Source: Bacteroidetes bacterium UBA4414 (GTDB taxonomy: Bacteria > Bacteroidota > Bacteroidia > Chitinophagales > Chitinophagaceae). Taken from it: 48,799 nucleotides of DNA. The stretch is taken from contig DGQM01000023.1 of assembly GCA_002389765.1 (NCBI GenBank), forward strand, positions 1 through 48,799. The letters run 5' to 3'. Numbering within the stretch: the first letter of the stretch is position 1; each line of letters begins with the position of its first letter. Both the position numbers and the translations under genes were made by a program. Under the pieces are notes generated by a model. That model saw only the letters and a list, made by a program, of their open reading frames with translations. It had not been told where the DNA came from and searched no databases. This document shows, piece by piece, positions 47,795 through 48,799 of the stretch.

Positions 47795-48799
47795 TTAATA
47801 GCTGATAATATCTATCGGACGCATTGCACCGAACCATTTAACAACCGTTTCACCTATACCTTCTGCATTGATGTGGAACAGATACATACCACTAGCTATT
47901 GGTAAGCCTTTAGCATTTCTGATATCCCAATCAACATACGATACGTTAGGATTATCTTTTTCCAACCTGCGAATCAAAGAACCATCCAGAGAATAGATGC
48001 TGATAGTTGCACGTTTAGGCAGATTAATTATCCTTACGCGAGTATCTAACCTGTTATTTTCAAAACCAGAGTATGCATAGTACGGGTTAGGAACAGCCAT
48101 GATTTTCTTCAGCAATGCATCACGTTGGTCATTTGATTGCTGATCCAATGGCGTTGGTGCAAGATCATTAGTGTTGAAGCTATATAAAGGAGCATCAGCA
48201 TTTCTTGTAGCACCACTTTGTAATGGAGATCTGTATTTAGCATACGGACGATCTACCCTGAACCTTATACGTACATTGTTTGGTATCAAACCATCTTTAA
48301 TTGATTTGTATTGATAACCTTCATTCAGCAATGGCAAACCAACCCACTGTATAGTTTTCAATGCAGCGTTCTGCTGGATTGTAGACTGAGCAACTTGTTG
48401 TTTGAACCAAGTACAAGAGTCATAACGAGTATTCATTACATATATATAATGTTTACCACCGTTAATAACACTACCAAATGCAGATATGTTATCGCTTGTT
48501 GGATTCCAGATCATATCTGTACCACCATATTGCTTCAACCAAGAGTCTTCACCGAATGCAATATTCAGACGCTCACCTGTTTCGATATTAATTGCATAAC
48601 CAGGGAACCAAGACATACCAGTATCACCTGCTACAGTAGAGTATGTAGGACGTCCATTATCGTCAACATCCAGATTCCAGCTCTTATGGCTTCTGATAGA
48701 GAACTTAGCTACTTTACCTTCAGATAGAGCAGAAGCGTCTTGCAATTCCAGTACCGCACACCTTGTCCACTTAGACTTATCAGATGTAATTACAACGTC
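47795..48799 (-). CDS. C-terminal part of a large T9SS-associated surface protein (5' end beyond right edge)
   Basis: The frame is open from the right edge for 334 codons to the stop codon at 47795, so only the C-terminus is visible. Landmarks are WFPGYAINIETGERLNIAFGEDSWLK, MIWNPTSD, and the closing region AVPNPYYAYSGFENNRLDTRVRIINLP, ATISIYSLDGSLIRRLEKDNP, WDIRNAKGLPIASGMYLFHIN, ending KWFGAMRPIDIISY. This closing fold resembles the FlgD/CTD-like beta-sandwich seen at the end of large Bacteroidota exoproteins that sit next to PorV-like genes, but it is not a textbook type A sorting domain. It is 60 bp upstream of the PorV-like gene on the same strand and probably its substrate or partner. 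Confidence 0.82.
   Translation of the reverse strand, partial: DVVITSDKSKWTRCAVLELQDASALSEGKVAKFSIRSHKSWNLDVDDNGRPTYSTVAGDTGMSWFPGYAINIETGERLNIAFGEDSWLKQYGGTDMIWNPTSDNISAFGSVINGGKHYIYVMNTRYDSCTWFKQQVAQSTIQQNAALKTIQWVGLPLLNEGYQYKSIKDGLIPNNVRIRFRVDRPYAKYRSPLQSGATRNADAPLYSFNTNDLAPTPLDQQSNDQRDALLKKIMAVPNPYYAYSGFENNRLDTRVRIINLPKRATISIYSLDGSLIRRLEKDNPNVSYVDWDIRNAKGLPIASGMYLFHINAEGIGETVVKWFGAMRPIDIISY

Overview
The window is chromosomal DNA from a Bacteroidota bacterium, most likely of the order Chitinophagales (Chitinophagaceae-like). The reasons are: type IX secretion (T9SS) hallmarks (type A and type B C-terminal sorting domains, PorP/SprF and PorV-like proteins), several TAnnTTTG promoter boxes of the Bacteroidota type, a tmRNA with a Bacteroidota-style tag (GESNYAMAA), an F-type ATPase subunit a with a long extracytoplasmic N-terminus, and menaquinone, gliding and carotenoid type genes. 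No prophage, insertion sequence or CRISPR array is visible. Most of the window is core genome with surface-protein and pigment modules between.

Layout. 1-1.4 kb: a truncated Omp28-like thioredoxin-fold protein behind a putative outer-membrane barrel gene. 1.6-2.03 kb: tmRNA (ssrA) with its terminator. 2.1-11.3 kb: housekeeping genes (acetoin-deacetylase/HDAC-type hydrolase, sugar nucleotidyltransferase, VOC protein, UbiD decarboxylase, a YiiX-like permuted papain-fold protein, a DUF4878-like lipoprotein, a fused SpmA-SpmB membrane protein, LOG, LysA). 11.5-17.2 kb: a 1528-residue PKD-repeat type B T9SS protein with its PorP/SprF partner. 17.2-21.6 kb: the F-ATPase operon atpB-E-F-H-A, with no atpG, atpD or atpC in the window. 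21.9-29.9 kb: pckA, two small lipoproteins, a Kef-like antiporter, a fibronectin-type T9SS protein, a DNA glycosylase and gcvT. 30-34.6 kb: an AT-rich T9SS-exported GH16-like enzyme with a predicted propeller, and a multi-spanning glycosyltransferase-like protein. 34.6-36.4 kb: pyrH and a vWA protein.

36.5-43 kb is the most coherent accessory module: an SRPBCC protein, a CarH/LitR-type B12-dependent MerR photoreceptor-repressor carrying the diagnostic W-x9-EH motif, a terminator, a palindrome directly in front of an ECF-like sigma factor, and then a tight operon of sigma factor, crtI, crtB, idi and a CrtD-like second desaturase. This reads as a light-controlled carotenoid pathway: light releases CarH, the sigma factor is made, and the desaturases, phytoene synthase and IPP isomerase follow. 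Geranylgeranyl diphosphate synthase, cyclase and hydroxylase/ketolase genes are not in the window and must lie elsewhere if they are used.

43-48.8 kb: a beta-helix lipoprotein, a SAM hydrolase-type (DUF62) enzyme with a near-leaderless promoter, an antibiotic-monooxygenase-like protein, greA overlapping a HIT protein, a PorV-like outer-membrane protein, and the C-terminal part of a large secreted protein that runs off the right edge.

Gene starts were adjusted by hand where signal peptides, Rossmann motifs or promoter boxes decided them. All functional calls come from motif reading without database searches.
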